Notes: a model not told the origin generated them from the letters alone. Counted from the stretch's first letter, positions 55,165 through 63,915 are shown. The stretch is 64,000 nucleotides of DNA from Microbacterium nanhaiense (GCF_014646015.1 NZ_BMMQ01000002.1:124277-188276); one strand, 5' to 3'. A program made the numbers and translations.

Positions 55165-55190
55165 GAGGTTCTGCCGGGAACCTCCCGGCA
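55165..55190 (-). promoter_or_regulatory. Two overlapping, mutually exclusive hairpins in the VOC leader
   Basis: In the minus-strand RNA TGCCGGG-AGGTT-CCCGGCA (55172-55190) and GAGGTTC-CCGGCA-GAACCTC (55165-55184) share bases and cannot form together. Both have perfect 7-bp stems. The second ends a few bases before the ribosome-binding site. Alternatively they are nested operator palindromes. Confidence 0.45.
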
Positions 55191-55240
55191 TGAGAACACC
55201 CTTCCACTCAATGCGGTCAGATCCTGTCCTCAATTTGGCC

Positions 55241-55246
55241 TATCTT
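55241..55246 (+). promoter_or_regulatory. -10 box of the WYL regulator (leaderless)
   Basis: TATCTT ends 6 bp before ATG 55253. Confidence 0.45.
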
Positions 55247-55252
55247 GTCTAT

Positions 55253-56227
55253 ATGACCGAGCCGGTGTCTCGCCTTCTGCAGCTGCTCTCTCTGCTGCAG
55301 GTCCATCGCGACTGGCCCGGAACCGAGCTTGCCGCGCGGCTCGAGGTGAGTGATCGCACGGTGAGGCGCGACGTCGAGCGGCTGCGCTCACTCGGGTACC
55401 GGGTCAGCGCGACGCCCGGGAGCACCGGTGGCTACCGTCTCGACGCGGGATCGGAGCTACCGCCGCTGCTGTTCGATGACGACCAGGCCGTCGCGCTGGC
55501 GATCGCGCTGGAGACCAGCCTCCTCACGGGAAGCGGAATCGACGAGGCGGCGGTGCGGGCCTTGACGACGCTGCGTCAGGTGCTGCCGGGGCGTCTACGG
55601 CACCGACTCGACGGTATGGCGGTCACGGCGATCCCCGGGCGTCCTGGCGATGGTCGCCGACCGGTCGTCTCTCCCGACCTGCTCCTCGAGCTGTCCGCCG
55701 TGGTGCGCGACCGACGCGTCCTCCGCGCGGACTACGGTGAGGCCGGCAGCGAGATCGGACGGCACCGCGGCGAACCCCACGGTCTCGTCGCCGCAAGCGG
55801 ACGCTGGTACTTGCTCGCGTGGGACCTCGATAAGGCTGACTGGCGGATCCTGCGCGTCGACCGCCTCACGCCGCGTCCTCCGCACGGAGCGCACTTCGCA
55901 CCGCGACCGATCCCCGGCGGTTCGGTCCAGGCGTTTGTCTCTGCGCGCTTCAAAGGAGCGATATCTGAGGATCGCTGGCCATGCGAAGGATCCGCGATCC
56001 TCGAACTGCCGGCACGCGAGGTCCGTCCTTTTGCAGGTGACGGAACCGTCGATCAGGTCGGTGCCGACCGGTGCCGTTTGCACGCCGGATCCTGGTCGTG
56101 GATCGGTCTCGCCGCGTCCCTGTTGCGATTCGACGCGGAGATCTCCGAGGTTGAGCCTCCGGAGCTGGTGGAAGCCCTTGGCGTGCTCGCGGGACGAGCT
56201 GCACGGGCCCGGGGAGTGGCGCCATGA
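55253..56227 (+). CDS. WYL-domain transcriptional regulator (YafY type)
   Basis: 324 residues. An N-terminal winged HTH (about 5-60: GTELAARLEVSDRTVRRDVERLRSLGY) and a WYL domain (about 140-210) with Trp185-Tyr186-Leu187. The C-terminal extension (WCX, about 235-320) is present. WYL domains bind nucleic acid or nucleotide ligands. ATG 55253 replaces an earlier ATG inside the divergent leader. Confidence 0.92.
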   Translation: MTEPVSRLLQLLSLLQVHRDWPGTELAARLEVSDRTVRRDVERLRSLGYRVSATPGSTGGYRLDAGSELPPLLFDDDQAVALAIALETSLLTGSGIDEAAVRALTTLRQVLPGRLRHRLDGMAVTAIPGRPGDGRRPVVSPDLLLELSAVVRDRRVLRADYGEAGSEIGRHRGEPHGLVAASGRWYLLAWDLDKADWRILRVDRLTPRPPHGAHFAPRPIPGGSVQAFVSARFKGAISEDRWPCEGSAILELPAREVRPFAGDGTVDQVGADRCRLHAGSWSWIGLAASLLRFDAEISEVEPPELVEALGVLAGRAARARGVAP

Positions 56228-56313
56228 TCTTGAGCGATCGAACGCCGAACGGGTCCGTCGAGTTGCGGCCCGTCTCAATCCGCGATGCGGAGACCATCAT
56301 CACGATCACGTAG
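56224..56313 (+). pseudogene. GNAT acetyltransferase, N-terminal remnant
   Basis: ATG 56224 overlaps the WYL stop (ATGA) and encodes 29 residues ending at TAG: VELRPVSIRDAETI, the usual first strand and helix of a GNAT enzyme. The rest of the domain is absent in all frames before the ASCH gene. A truncated gene, or a small peptide that happens to resemble one. Confidence 0.45.
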
Positions 56314-56374
56314 CCCGGCTGCGTACTGCGGGCCGCTCTGAGCGCCTGCGGCGTGGAGATGGCCTTAGGCAAGG

Positions 56375-56842
56375 TCAGGCCGAGCGAGCCAGCGGAAACA
56401 ACACCTCGAATCGCTCGCAGACGACGAGCATGCTCGGATCGAACTCGTATCGCGTGTGGAGGAGCGAGCGGCGCCAGGCGCGCTCGTGCTCGGCTCGCCA
56501 GTATCTCAGCGACCCGTCGCCTTCGCCCTCGAGCGAAGCGTGTTCGGGTGAGACATCCTCGAAGGGGGTGATCTCGATCACGGTCGTGCGGATGAGTGCC
56601 TGCGGTTCGCCCGCGCCATCGAGCACGATCGAAAGATCGCCGGGCTGTGGAAGCGGATCCCCGTCCGCCTCGAACTCCCACAGGGCGCTGGCCATCGCCG
56701 TCTTCGCACCCCGCAGAGTCAGCTCGAGCAGTTCGTCCGCGAGCTCGGGTGAGTCGCCGAACGACCACGCGGGCGGCACGGCGGTCTCCGAGTTCACGCC
56801 GGACGATCGCCAGAAGCTCTCGATCCGTTCCGCCTGATTCAT
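56375..56842 (-). CDS. ASCH-domain protein
   Basis: 155 residues. WSFGDSPELADELLELTLRGAKTAMASALWEFEADGDPLPQPGDLSIVLDG and FEDVSPEHASLEGEGDGSLRYWRAEH match the ASCH fold, an RNA-binding or nucleoside-hydrolase-like domain. ATG 56842 has AGGATGG upstream. Convergent with the GNAT remnant. Role unknown. Confidence 0.85.
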   Translation of the reverse strand: MNQAERIESFWRSSGVNSETAVPPAWSFGDSPELADELLELTLRGAKTAMASALWEFEADGDPLPQPGDLSIVLDGAGEPQALIRTTVIEITPFEDVSPEHASLEGEGDGSLRYWRAEHERAWRRSLLHTRYEFDPSMLVVCERFEVLFPLARSA

Positions 56843-57005
56843 GGAACCATCCTGCCTCGTCCGGGGCGGCGACTCGCTCTTGCAACCGGCGCCACGCCCC
56901 GTCTCGCGCCACGTCACGCTCCCTCCGCACCCGACAGAATCGAACGTGGATAGTCGGGCGCAGATAGCCTGGTCAGCGCGAATGTAGACGGTGAAGGGAG
57001 CAGCC

Positions 57006-57872
57006 GTGATCGAGACACTCAATCGTCTTATCGACGAGATCGAGCGATGCCTCGGTGAGAGCCTCGACATCGAGGCGTTCGCCGCCTCGATGGGGACGAC
57101 GAGCTACCATGCCCGCCGAATGTTCTCGTCCTTGGCGGGCATGCCCGTCTCCGAGTATGTGCGGCGTCGACGGATGACCGTTGCGGCAGCCGATGTGATC
57201 GGTGATGAGGATCTCCTGACGATCGCGGTGCGCTACGGGTACGGATCCGTCGAGGCCTTCGGGCGAGCGTTCCGGTCCGTGCACGGGGTGAGTCACGGCG
57301 ACGTCCGGCGCGACGGCGGCCCCCTTCGCACTCAACCCGTCCTCAGGTTCCGCCTGACCGTCGAAGGGAGCATCCGCATGGACGCCCGAATCATCACACG
57401 ACCCGCCTTCCGCCTCGCGGGGCACGCTGCGCGCGTGCCCCTGATCTACGAGGGCGTCAACCCTCATATTCAGCAGCACATCGCCTCGCTACCGGCCGAG
57501 GAGCACCAACGCCTCAAAGAGCTCGGCACGGAGGAACCGCGCGGGCTGTTGCAGGTCAGCGCCGACGTGGATCCGGACTACCGAGAGGGCAGCAAACTGA
57601 CCTATCTGCACGGCGTCGCGGTCGGCAAGGACACCCGCATCCCCGACGATTTGGATGAGATCGAGGTCGAGGCGGGGGAGTGGGTCGTGTTCCGCACGTC
57701 CGGTGCCCACCCGGCTGCACTCCAGGAGGCCTACGCGGCGTCGGCCGCCGAGTGGTTCCCGTCGAATCCGTGGCGGCTGCGGCCCGGCCCGTCGATCGTT
57801 GCGATCCTCGAGCGCTCGGACGACTTCAACAGGGCGACATGCGAGCTCTGGTTCCCCGTCGAGCGAGCCTGA
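57006..57872 (+). CDS. AraC-family regulator with GyrI-like effector domain
   Basis: 288 residues. Two HTH units in about 5-105 (ARRMFSSLAGMPVSEYVRRRRM, IAVRYGYGSVEAFGRAFRSVHG), then a GyrI-like small-molecule-binding domain (about 120-288) ending CELWFPV. Such regulators sense drugs or metabolites. GTG 57006 is chosen because AGGGAG lies 5 bp upstream; GTG 56991 is in frame but less suited. Confidence 0.88.
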   Translation: MIETLNRLIDEIERCLGESLDIEAFAASMGTTSYHARRMFSSLAGMPVSEYVRRRRMTVAAADVIGDEDLLTIAVRYGYGSVEAFGRAFRSVHGVSHGDVRRDGGPLRTQPVLRFRLTVEGSIRMDARIITRPAFRLAGHAARVPLIYEGVNPHIQQHIASLPAEEHQRLKELGTEEPRGLLQVSADVDPDYREGSKLTYLHGVAVGKDTRIPDDLDEIEVEAGEWVVFRTSGAHPAALQEAYAASAAEWFPSNPWRLRPGPSIVAILERSDDFNRATCELWFPVERA

Positions 57873-57927
57873 TCGGAGGGGCGGGCGACTCTGTACCATC
57901 CGCCCCTGCTCGCGGCTCCAGCCCGCG

Positions 57928-57933
57928 TATTCT
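57928..57933 (+). promoter_or_regulatory. -10 box of the helix-hairpin-helix gene (leaderless)
   Basis: TATTCT ends 6 bp before ATG 57940. Confidence 0.45.
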
Positions 57934-57939
57934 GAAGCC

Positions 57940-58167
57940 ATGAACGCTCCTATGCCGACGCCCGACGTGCGTCCGGTTGGCGACCTTCCGCATGCGGTGG
58001 GGAAGACAGCAGCGCGGGCGCTTCAATTGGCCGGGATAGAAAGTCTCGCCCAGGCCGCGGAGCGGACCGAGAAGGAGCTCCTCGCGATACACGGCGTGGG
58101 TCCGAAAGCGATCCGGATCCTTCGGTCCGCGCTCGCGGATCAAGGACGGAGTTTCCGCGACGGGTAA
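57940..58167 (+). CDS. Helix-hairpin-helix mini-protein
   Basis: 75 residues. HAVGKTAARALQLAGIESLAQAAERTEKELLAIHGVGPKAIRILRSALADQG is a complete HhH-type unit with the GVGPKA hairpin, similar to the RNA polymerase alpha C-terminal domain and to the HhH of nucleases. It may bind DNA without sequence preference. Partners unknown; the leaderless promoter supports a real gene. Confidence 0.78.
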   Translation: MNAPMPTPDVRPVGDLPHAVGKTAARALQLAGIESLAQAAERTEKELLAIHGVGPKAIRILRSALADQGRSFRDG

Positions 58168-58308
58168 TTCCGCCCGCTCGGCGATCGCCTGACGCGCCGG
58201 GCACCCGCGGCGAGCCCCAGAAAAACACGTGACGTGAAGTCGACCGGTCTGCCAGGATAAGCGTGACCTGGTGGTGCGCCGACGAGGAACGGACGAGAGG
58301 CTCCAGCG

Positions 58309-59928
58309 ATGTGGACGCAGACGATAGACCCCACCGGCCAGCTGTGGCTTTCGGCACTCATCGCCGTCATACCGATCGTCGTGTTTCTGCTGTGCCTCAC
58401 GGTGTTCAAGCTCACGGGTCTCGTCGCGGGCGCCATTGCGACGGTTCTGCAGATCATCGTGGCGGTGTGGGTGTTCGGAATGCCCGTCGGATCCGTCCTG
58501 GGCGCGGGCCTGTACGGCATCCTCACGGCGGTCTGGCCGATCGCGTTCATCATCGTCATGGCGGTCTGGCTGTACAAGATCGCCGTCGCGAGCGGCCGAT
58601 TCGACGTCATCCGCACGAGTATCTCCGGGATCTCGCCGGACCAGCGGATCCAGGTGATCCTGATCGCCTTCTGCTTCGGTGCCTTCCTCGAGGGCGCGGC
58701 GGGCTTCGGCGTTCCCATCGCGATCTGTGCAGCGCTTCTCGTGCAACTCGGGTTCGGTGCCATCAAGGCGGCCATGCTCTGCCTCATCGCGAACGTCGCC
58801 GCGGGCGCGTACGGAGCAATCGGAATCCCGGTGATCGTCGGCGCGCAGGTGGGCGAGGTACCACTGGCGGGCCTGACCTTCGACATGGTGATCGTCCTGC
58901 AATGGCTGACCTTCGTCGTCCCCTTCATCCTCGTGATCATTCTCGACGGGTGGCGGGGGATCCGCGAGACCTGGCCCCTCCTCATCGTCACGAGCCTGGC
59001 CTATAGCGCCGCGCAGGCGGGGATCCTCATCTTCCTCGGCCCCGAGCTGGCGGACATCGTTCCCGGCCTCGTGGGCATGGTGGCGGTGTTCCTCGTGGGC
59101 CGCGTGTGGCAGCCGAAGCGAATCTATCGGGAGGACGGCGGAGCGGTTCCACCGCCGATCAAGCAGGACTTCGGTGACGTGGTCGTCGCGTGGAGCCCCT
59201 TCTACATTCTGAGCGGGGTGATCTTCGCCTGGAGCGTTCCCTGGTTCAAGGACCTGTTCGCCGAGGGCGGTGCGCTGTCCGGACTGGTGTTCGCCGTCCC
59301 GATCCCCGGGATTACCGGCGTGGTCGTTCCCGACGGCGCATCGGAGCCACTCGCCACAAGCTGGGCCTTCACGCCCATCAACGCGACCGGCACGGCGATT
59401 CTTCTCGCGGTTCTCCTCACGTTCTGGACGACGCCGCAGGTGCGCGCCCGGCACCTCTGGGAGCAGCTGGGCGCGACCGTGAAAGACCTCTGGCGTCCGA
59501 TCATCCTCATCGCGCTCGTGCTGATCATCGCGGACATCGCGAACTTCTCGGGAGGATCGGCCACCATCGCCAACGCCCTCACCGCCGTCGGCGTGGTCTT
59601 CCCGCTCCTGGCACCCGTCATCGGCTGGTTCGGCGTCTTCATCACGGGCTCCGTGGTGAACAACAACACCCTGTTCGCTCACCTACAGACCGTGACGGCA
59701 GGCAATATCGGGGTCGACTCGACGCTCCTCGTCGCCGCCAATACCGCGGGCGGAACGGTCGCGAAGGTCGTGTCGCCGCAATCGATCGCCATCGCCGCCG
59801 GGGCGGTCGGACTCACGGGCCGCGAGGGCGAGATCCTCCGCGCGTCCATCGGCTACAGCCTCGCGATGCTCGCCGTCGTCTGCGGTTGGGTCTTCCTGCT
59901 CTCGCTCGTCATGCCCGGCGCGGCCTGA
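58309..59928 (+). CDS. lldP: L-lactate permease (LctP/LldP family)
   Basis: 539 residues, about 13 transmembrane helices. FGAFLEGAAGFGVPIAICAALLV and VNNNTLFAHLQTV...NTAGGTVAKVVSPQSIAIA are family signatures. Lactate-proton symport (also glycolate). No lactate dehydrogenase or LldR regulator lies alongside. GAGAGG precedes the ATG. Confidence 0.93.
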   Translation: MWTQTIDPTGQLWLSALIAVIPIVVFLLCLTVFKLTGLVAGAIATVLQIIVAVWVFGMPVGSVLGAGLYGILTAVWPIAFIIVMAVWLYKIAVASGRFDVIRTSISGISPDQRIQVILIAFCFGAFLEGAAGFGVPIAICAALLVQLGFGAIKAAMLCLIANVAAGAYGAIGIPVIVGAQVGEVPLAGLTFDMVIVLQWLTFVVPFILVIILDGWRGIRETWPLLIVTSLAYSAAQAGILIFLGPELADIVPGLVGMVAVFLVGRVWQPKRIYREDGGAVPPPIKQDFGDVVVAWSPFYILSGVIFAWSVPWFKDLFAEGGALSGLVFAVPIPGITGVVVPDGASEPLATSWAFTPINATGTAILLAVLLTFWTTPQVRARHLWEQLGATVKDLWRPIILIALVLIIADIANFSGGSATIANALTAVGVVFPLLAPVIGWFGVFITGSVVNNNTLFAHLQTVTAGNIGVDSTLLVAANTAGGTVAKVVSPQSIAIAAGAVGLTGREGEILRASIGYSLAMLAVVCGWVFLLSLVMPGAA

Positions 59929-59968
59929 TCGGCCGACGCCACGGCGGAGAATCGTCCGGCTGCGCGGC

Positions 59969-60478
59969 TCATGCCGAGGGATCCGCCCGGGAGCCTTCGG
60001 TCAGCGCGGCCGCATAGGCGCGCATCGAGCGCTGGTAGCGGGGGAGCGCGTCGATCTGGGCCTCGAGCGCGACCCTGAGCGCCTCGTCGACGCGCCCGGC
60101 ACTGTGCAGCGCGAGTGCCAGGACGACGCGCGGGGCGGATCCGGTCGATTCGTGCATCGGCGCGCCCTCGAGCACGGCGATGGCCTCGTCGAAGCGGCCC
60201 AGATTGCGGAGAGTGGATCCGTACTGGACGGCGAGCTGCGCGTGCCGCGCGTCGTCGAGCCCGAGCGAGAGCGCGCGCTCGTATTCGCGCCCCGCATCCG
60301 CCTCGAAGCCCATCGAGTCGTACATTCCCGCGAGCTCGAAGGCGGCACGGCCGTCGCCTCCGGGGCAGGAGCGCGAGAGCTTCCGCATGGCGGTGATGCC
60401 CTCGTCGCGGTCGAGAGAATCGGCCCGCTCCCAGAGCTCGGAGACCGCGTCTTCCCACTGATCAAGCGTCATCGTCAT
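59969..60478 (-). CDS. Tetratricopeptide repeat protein (TPR_5 type)
   Basis: 169 residues, helical hairpins throughout: DGRAAFELAGMYDSMGFEADAGREYERALSLGLDDARHAQLAVQYGSTLRNLGRFDEAIAVLEGAP and more. Recalls the TPR_5 family of cytosolic bacterial proteins. No signal peptide. Partner protein not known. GAGAGGATA precedes ATG 60478. Confidence 0.85.
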   Translation of the reverse strand: MTMTLDQWEDAVSELWERADSLDRDEGITAMRKLSRSCPGGDGRAAFELAGMYDSMGFEADAGREYERALSLGLDDARHAQLAVQYGSTLRNLGRFDEAIAVLEGAPMHESTGSAPRVVLALALHSAGRVDEALRVALEAQIDALPRYQRSMRAYAAALTEGSRADPSA

Positions 60479-60514
60479 ACAGGTATCCTCTCAGCCGCCG
60501 AGTACGGCGCATGG

Positions 60515-61354
60515 TCACTCGCGGCACGACTCCGAGACGTAACCATCGGCGCCCGGTGCCACGAGCTCGCGGTCGCGGAGGATCATGGCGCGGGGAGAGC
60601 CCGCGTCGCGACACATGTCCTCGAAGCGGCGGGGAAGGTTGTCCGCATACTCGATATCGATGACGGCGTCGGCGTACACCTCCGTGTACGCCGAGCATTC
60701 GCCGTATGCGGCGCACTCCTCCGCCACGGCGAAGTCGAATCCGGCCTCCTCGCGGAGGCGCGGCGCGTGCTCCGCGGCATTCTTCTGCCCGACGGCGAGC
60801 CCGCTCCCGTGAGCCGTCGCCGCGAGGCGAGCGGCCAGCGCGATGTTGTCATCGAGGCTGAGCGCGCCCCGCGAGCGCGTGAAGCTATCGAGGTTGTCGA
60901 ACTCGACGGCGCGGAAACCGTCCGCCGCGCACCCTTCGATCCAGGCGGAGATGACCCCGGCGATCGCCGCGCGCTTGGCGTCGGTCGACGCATCGAGCAG
61001 GTATTCGTCGGGCCATTCGGGGTCGGTGACGCGGACACCGTCGACCGTGAGGAGGAGCTCCTCGGGCCAGGCGTTCTCGTCGCCCGGCTGGGTTTGGAAC
61101 GCGTTGACGTAGCACACGGAGTATGCGTCGTCCACGGGCGGCGCGGTGCGGTCGCGCACGACGAGCTGCACCCCCGGTGCGGGTGGATACGGGTCGCCGA
61201 GCTGATAGTCGAACGCGGCGATGGCGGGAAACGTCGATGCCGGTGCAGGCGGGTTCGGCGCATCGCCGCCGGCCGCGCAGCCGGTTGCCGCCGCGAGAAC
61301 GCTCGACATAGCGGCAACGGCTATCGCGAGCCCGGACCGAGAGAAACGCCGCAT
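60515..61354 (-). CDS. Lipoprotein of the GH114 / TM1410-like endo-alpha-1,4-polygalactosaminidase family
   Basis: 279 residues. A lipobox-like signal ends ATGC with Cys26. The body has AFDYQLGDPYPP, VCYVNAFQTQPGDEN, FRAVEFDNLDSF (catalytic acidic residues) and GLAVGQKNA, a TIM-barrel set typical of the GH114 family that cuts galactosaminogalactan-type polymers. Substrate in this bacterium unknown. Start by leaderless spacing. Confidence 0.85.
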   Translation of the reverse strand: MRRFSRSGLAIAVAAMSSVLAAATGCAAGGDAPNPPAPASTFPAIAAFDYQLGDPYPPAPGVQLVVRDRTAPPVDDAYSVCYVNAFQTQPGDENAWPEELLLTVDGVRVTDPEWPDEYLLDASTDAKRAAIAGVISAWIEGCAADGFRAVEFDNLDSFTRSRGALSLDDNIALAARLAATAHGSGLAVGQKNAAEHAPRLREEAGFDFAVAEECAAYGECSAYTEVYADAVIDIEYADNLPRRFEDMCRDAGSPRAMILRDRELVAPGADGYVSESCRE

Positions 61355-61360
61355 AGGCTC

Positions 61361-61366
61361 AGCGTA
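61361..61366 (-). promoter_or_regulatory. -10 box of the GH114-like gene (leaderless)
   Basis: On the minus strand TACGCT ends 6 bp before ATG 61354. Confidence 0.4.
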
Positions 61367-61416
61367 GTTTCCCCCAAGCCCGCGGAACCCGCCTGTGCGG
61401 GTACACGGCCGGGACC

Positions 61417-62571
61417 TCAGTCGGACAGCGCCGCCGATCGGGCCCGGCGTGCCGTGTAGGCGGCCAGTGTCGCCGTCACGGCGAGCACCGCAACGCTCAG
61501 CACCATGGTCGGCAGATGCGACCACGTCAGTAGAGCGACCGCCCCGAGCAGGACGAGGGCTCCGGCGGCGACGAGGCGCGAGCGGCCCAGCCTCCCGAAG
61601 CGCGACCGCGCGAAGAGTAGGTTTCCCGCCAGGTAGACGAGCGGCCCCGCGATGGTGACGGTCACGATCGCCGGCGTGAGGTGATCGTGAGCGAGCCGCA
61701 GCTCGATCGAGACCGCGACGAGAATCGCCCCCAGCACCATGAGCGCGTGTGCGTAAGCGTAGGCGGTTCGGAGGGCTCCGGTCGACGCGTCGCCGGATAC
61801 GCCGTGCGCCCCGGGAACGGCGAAGTAGTTCCACCACAGCACGAAGATCGACGCGAATCCGACGGTGAGGCTCAGCGCGAGAGCGGGCGTGATGTGGCCG
61901 TGCTCGACGACCGAGCCGCCCATGAGCAGGATCGATTCGCCGAGGGCGATGATGAACACGAGCCGGTTCCGCTCCGCGAGGTGCTCCGCGTCGGTGTCCC
62001 ACAGGTGCATGGGTGCCGCTCCGAGCCCGGGGATCCGGAATTGTGCGAGTGGGGCGGCGTAGTCGACGAGTACCGCGAGGAACCAGATGCTGAGCCTGTA
62101 CTCCGCGGGGAGCGCGGCGCCGAGGATCCACAGGACGCCGGCGAGCACCGTCCAGCACAGCAGCATGCGGTAGTTCGATGCGAGCTGCGAGCCGCGGAAC
62201 GCGACGATCATGAAGACCGGGCGCAGCACGCCCATGAAGAGGTAGCAGCCCACGAAGAGCCACGCGCCATCGCCGAATGCCGAGGGGATCGCGACCGACA
62301 TGCCGAGGCCCGCGAGCATGAGCACGCCCGTCAGCAGGTGAATGGCGGTGCTGCGCGGATTCAGCCAGTTCATCGCCCAGGCCGTGTAGTTCCAGCCCCA
62401 CCAGACTGCGGCGAAGACAATGACGGCCTGGGCCGCGCCCTCCCACGAGAGATGGTCGATGACGAGGTGCGAGAGCTGAATGATCGCGAAGACGTAGACA
62501 AGATCGAAGAAAAGCTCGATCGGGCCGACCTCGGAGCGATGCGGTGGCGTGCGGAACAGGGAAGTGGGCAA
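61417..62571 (-). CDS. Low temperature requirement protein A (LtrA) family membrane protein
   Basis: 384 residues, about 10-12 transmembrane helices; VGPIELFFDLVYVFAIIQLSH at the N-terminus and LWDTDAEHLAERNRLVFIIALGESIL in the middle are LtrA signatures. Function is poorly defined. The start appears to be TTG 62571, 4 bp after the SnoaL-like stop; no ATG or GTG lies near the conserved N-terminus. Co-transcribed with the SnoaL-like gene. Confidence 0.88.
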   Translation of the reverse strand: MPTSLFRTPPHRSEVGPIELFFDLVYVFAIIQLSHLVIDHLSWEGAAQAVIVFAAVWWGWNYTAWAMNWLNPRSTAIHLLTGVLMLAGLGMSVAIPSAFGDGAWLFVGCYLFMGVLRPVFMIVAFRGSQLASNYRMLLCWTVLAGVLWILGAALPAEYRLSIWFLAVLVDYAAPLAQFRIPGLGAAPMHLWDTDAEHLAERNRLVFIIALGESILLMGGSVVEHGHITPALALSLTVGFASIFVLWWNYFAVPGAHGVSGDASTGALRTAYAYAHALMVLGAILVAVSIELRLAHDHLTPAIVTVTIAGPLVYLAGNLLFARSRFGRLGRSRLVAAGALVLLGAVALLTWSHLPTMVLSVAVLAVTATLAAYTARRARSAALSD

Positions 62572-62575
62572 CGGG

Positions 62576-62905
62576 CTAGCCCTCGCGGATCGTCATCTTG
62601 GCGATCTTCTCGCCGTCCGTGTCGAAGGTGAAGCGCGAGCGGCCGTTGGCGTGGTTCGACCGCCAGTCTCCGACGACGGAGACCTGACCGCCGGTCTGGG
62701 TGACCTCTTCGACCGTGAGCACGCCCTGCGAGCCGATGAACTCACGGGCGCTCCAGGCCTGGATCGCATCTCGGCCGCTGAAGGTCCGCCCCCAATCGTC
62801 GACCTGCCCGTCGGCGGTGAAGGCATCGAGAAAGGCAGCCTCATCGTGGGCGTTCACCCGCTCGATGAAGTGTGCGATCGGTTCCGGAACGGTGGGTGTG
62901 ATCAT
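62576..62905 (-). CDS. SnoaL/NTF2-like fold protein
   Basis: 109 residues. FIERVNAHDEAAFLDAFTADGQVDDWGRTFSGRDAIQAWSAREFIG is the usual SnoaL-like N-terminal helix-and-strand set. Such small cone-shaped proteins bind diverse ligands. ATG 62905 has GGAGG upstream. First gene of a two-gene operon with LtrA, divergent from a TetR gene. Confidence 0.85.
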   Translation of the reverse strand: MITPTVPEPIAHFIERVNAHDEAAFLDAFTADGQVDDWGRTFSGRDAIQAWSAREFIGSQGVLTVEEVTQTGGQVSVVGDWRSNHANGRSRFTFDTDGEKIAKMTIREG

Positions 62906-62942
62906 GGCGCGTCCTCCACTGCAACTGACTCGTACGCCGCAC

Positions 62943-62977
62943 ATATCAGAGATATAGCAGCGTGTACTTTCGATACA
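62943..62977. promoter_or_regulatory. Candidate operators between the SnoaL-like and TetR genes
   Basis: ATATC-AGA-GATAT (62943-62955) is a perfect palindrome, and TGTA-N7-TACA (62963-62977) lies just upstream of the TetR -10 box. Both fit a TetR dimer acting on the divergent promoters. Confidence 0.5.
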
Positions 62978-62982
62978 AGCGA

Positions 62983-62988
62983 TAATCT
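62983..62988 (+). promoter_or_regulatory. -10 box of the second TetR gene (leaderless)
   Basis: TAATCT ends 6 bp before ATG 62995. Confidence 0.45.
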
Positions 62989-62994
62989 AACATC

Positions 62995-63681
62995 ATGACG
63001 ACAGCGGCGACAAGCGATACGCGCGAGCGAATGATCGCCGCTGCCGTGGATCTCATCGCTGCGTCGCCCGGCGAGGAATTCTCCCTGCGGGCCGTGTGCG
63101 ACGCGGTAGGCGTCAAGCTACCGACGCTCTATCACTTCTTCGGTTCGAAACAGGGCCTCGTCGATGCAATCGTCGAGTACGGATTCAACCTCTATCTGGG
63201 CCAGAAGTCCTCCGCCGAGCCGTCGGGCGACCCCATTCAGGACATCCGCGCCGGCTGGGACGCGCATGTGGGCTTCGGCCTCGCCCATCCAGGCCTCTAC
63301 GCGCTGATGTACGGGAGCGTGCGGCCCGGTCACGCGCCGGCGGCCCAGGCTCGACCGGACACGATGCTGCGTCGGCTCACCGCGGAGGCTGAGGCGCAGG
63401 GGCGCCTCGTGGTCTCCTCTGATGAGGCGGCGACGCATATTCTCGCAACGAACGTCGGCGTGACGCTTCGACAGATCGTGTCGGCGGCGCCGGATCCCGG
63501 GCTCACTGAGTCTGCGCGGGAAGGTGTGATCGCCGCGATTACGGGCACCGGCGCGCCGAGTGAGGCGCCGCTCGCGCAGGCGATCGAGTACGCCGCCGCG
63601 CACCCCGACGTGCTCGGATCAAGCGAGACCCAGCTCCTCATCGAGTGGCTCCGCGCGCTCGCGGCGCGCGCACGCAGCTGA
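62995..63681 (+). CDS. TetR-family transcriptional regulator
   Basis: 228 residues. HTH at about 8-55: ERMIAAAVDLIAASPGEEFSLRAVCDAVGVKLPTLYHFFGSKQGLV. The C-terminal domain is helical and ligand-binding. It probably regulates the divergent SnoaL-LtrA pair. Confidence 0.92.
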   Translation: MTTAATSDTRERMIAAAVDLIAASPGEEFSLRAVCDAVGVKLPTLYHFFGSKQGLVDAIVEYGFNLYLGQKSSAEPSGDPIQDIRAGWDAHVGFGLAHPGLYALMYGSVRPGHAPAAQARPDTMLRRLTAEAEAQGRLVVSSDEAATHILATNVGVTLRQIVSAAPDPGLTESAREGVIAAITGTGAPSEAPLAQAIEYAAAHPDVLGSSETQLLIEWLRALAARARS

Positions 63682-63915
63682 GCGAAGTCCGCACGGGTGC
63701 TCCGGACCCGCAGAATCACGGCGGATGCGACGCTCGGTGACGCTGCGTCGCCGGGCGATAGGGTCATGCGATGAGCACTGTGAGGGAGTTTACCGGCGAG
63801 GTGCTCGGCGGGCCCTCGCGGATCCGGAGTCGTTCGACTGCTTTGCGGTCGACGGACATGGCCGAATCGTCGGGAAGACGGGTGTGCGTGTCTTTGGGCG
63901 CTGCAGCGGACGCGC
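63682..63915. other. Intergenic region before the MerR promoter
   Basis: No sound gene. In one frame from about 63802 to 63918 the sequence reads LADPESFDCFAVDGHGRIVG, which looks like real protein, but no start fits in that frame; an ATG at 63771 opens another frame. It may be a frameshifted remnant. Confidence 0.3.
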
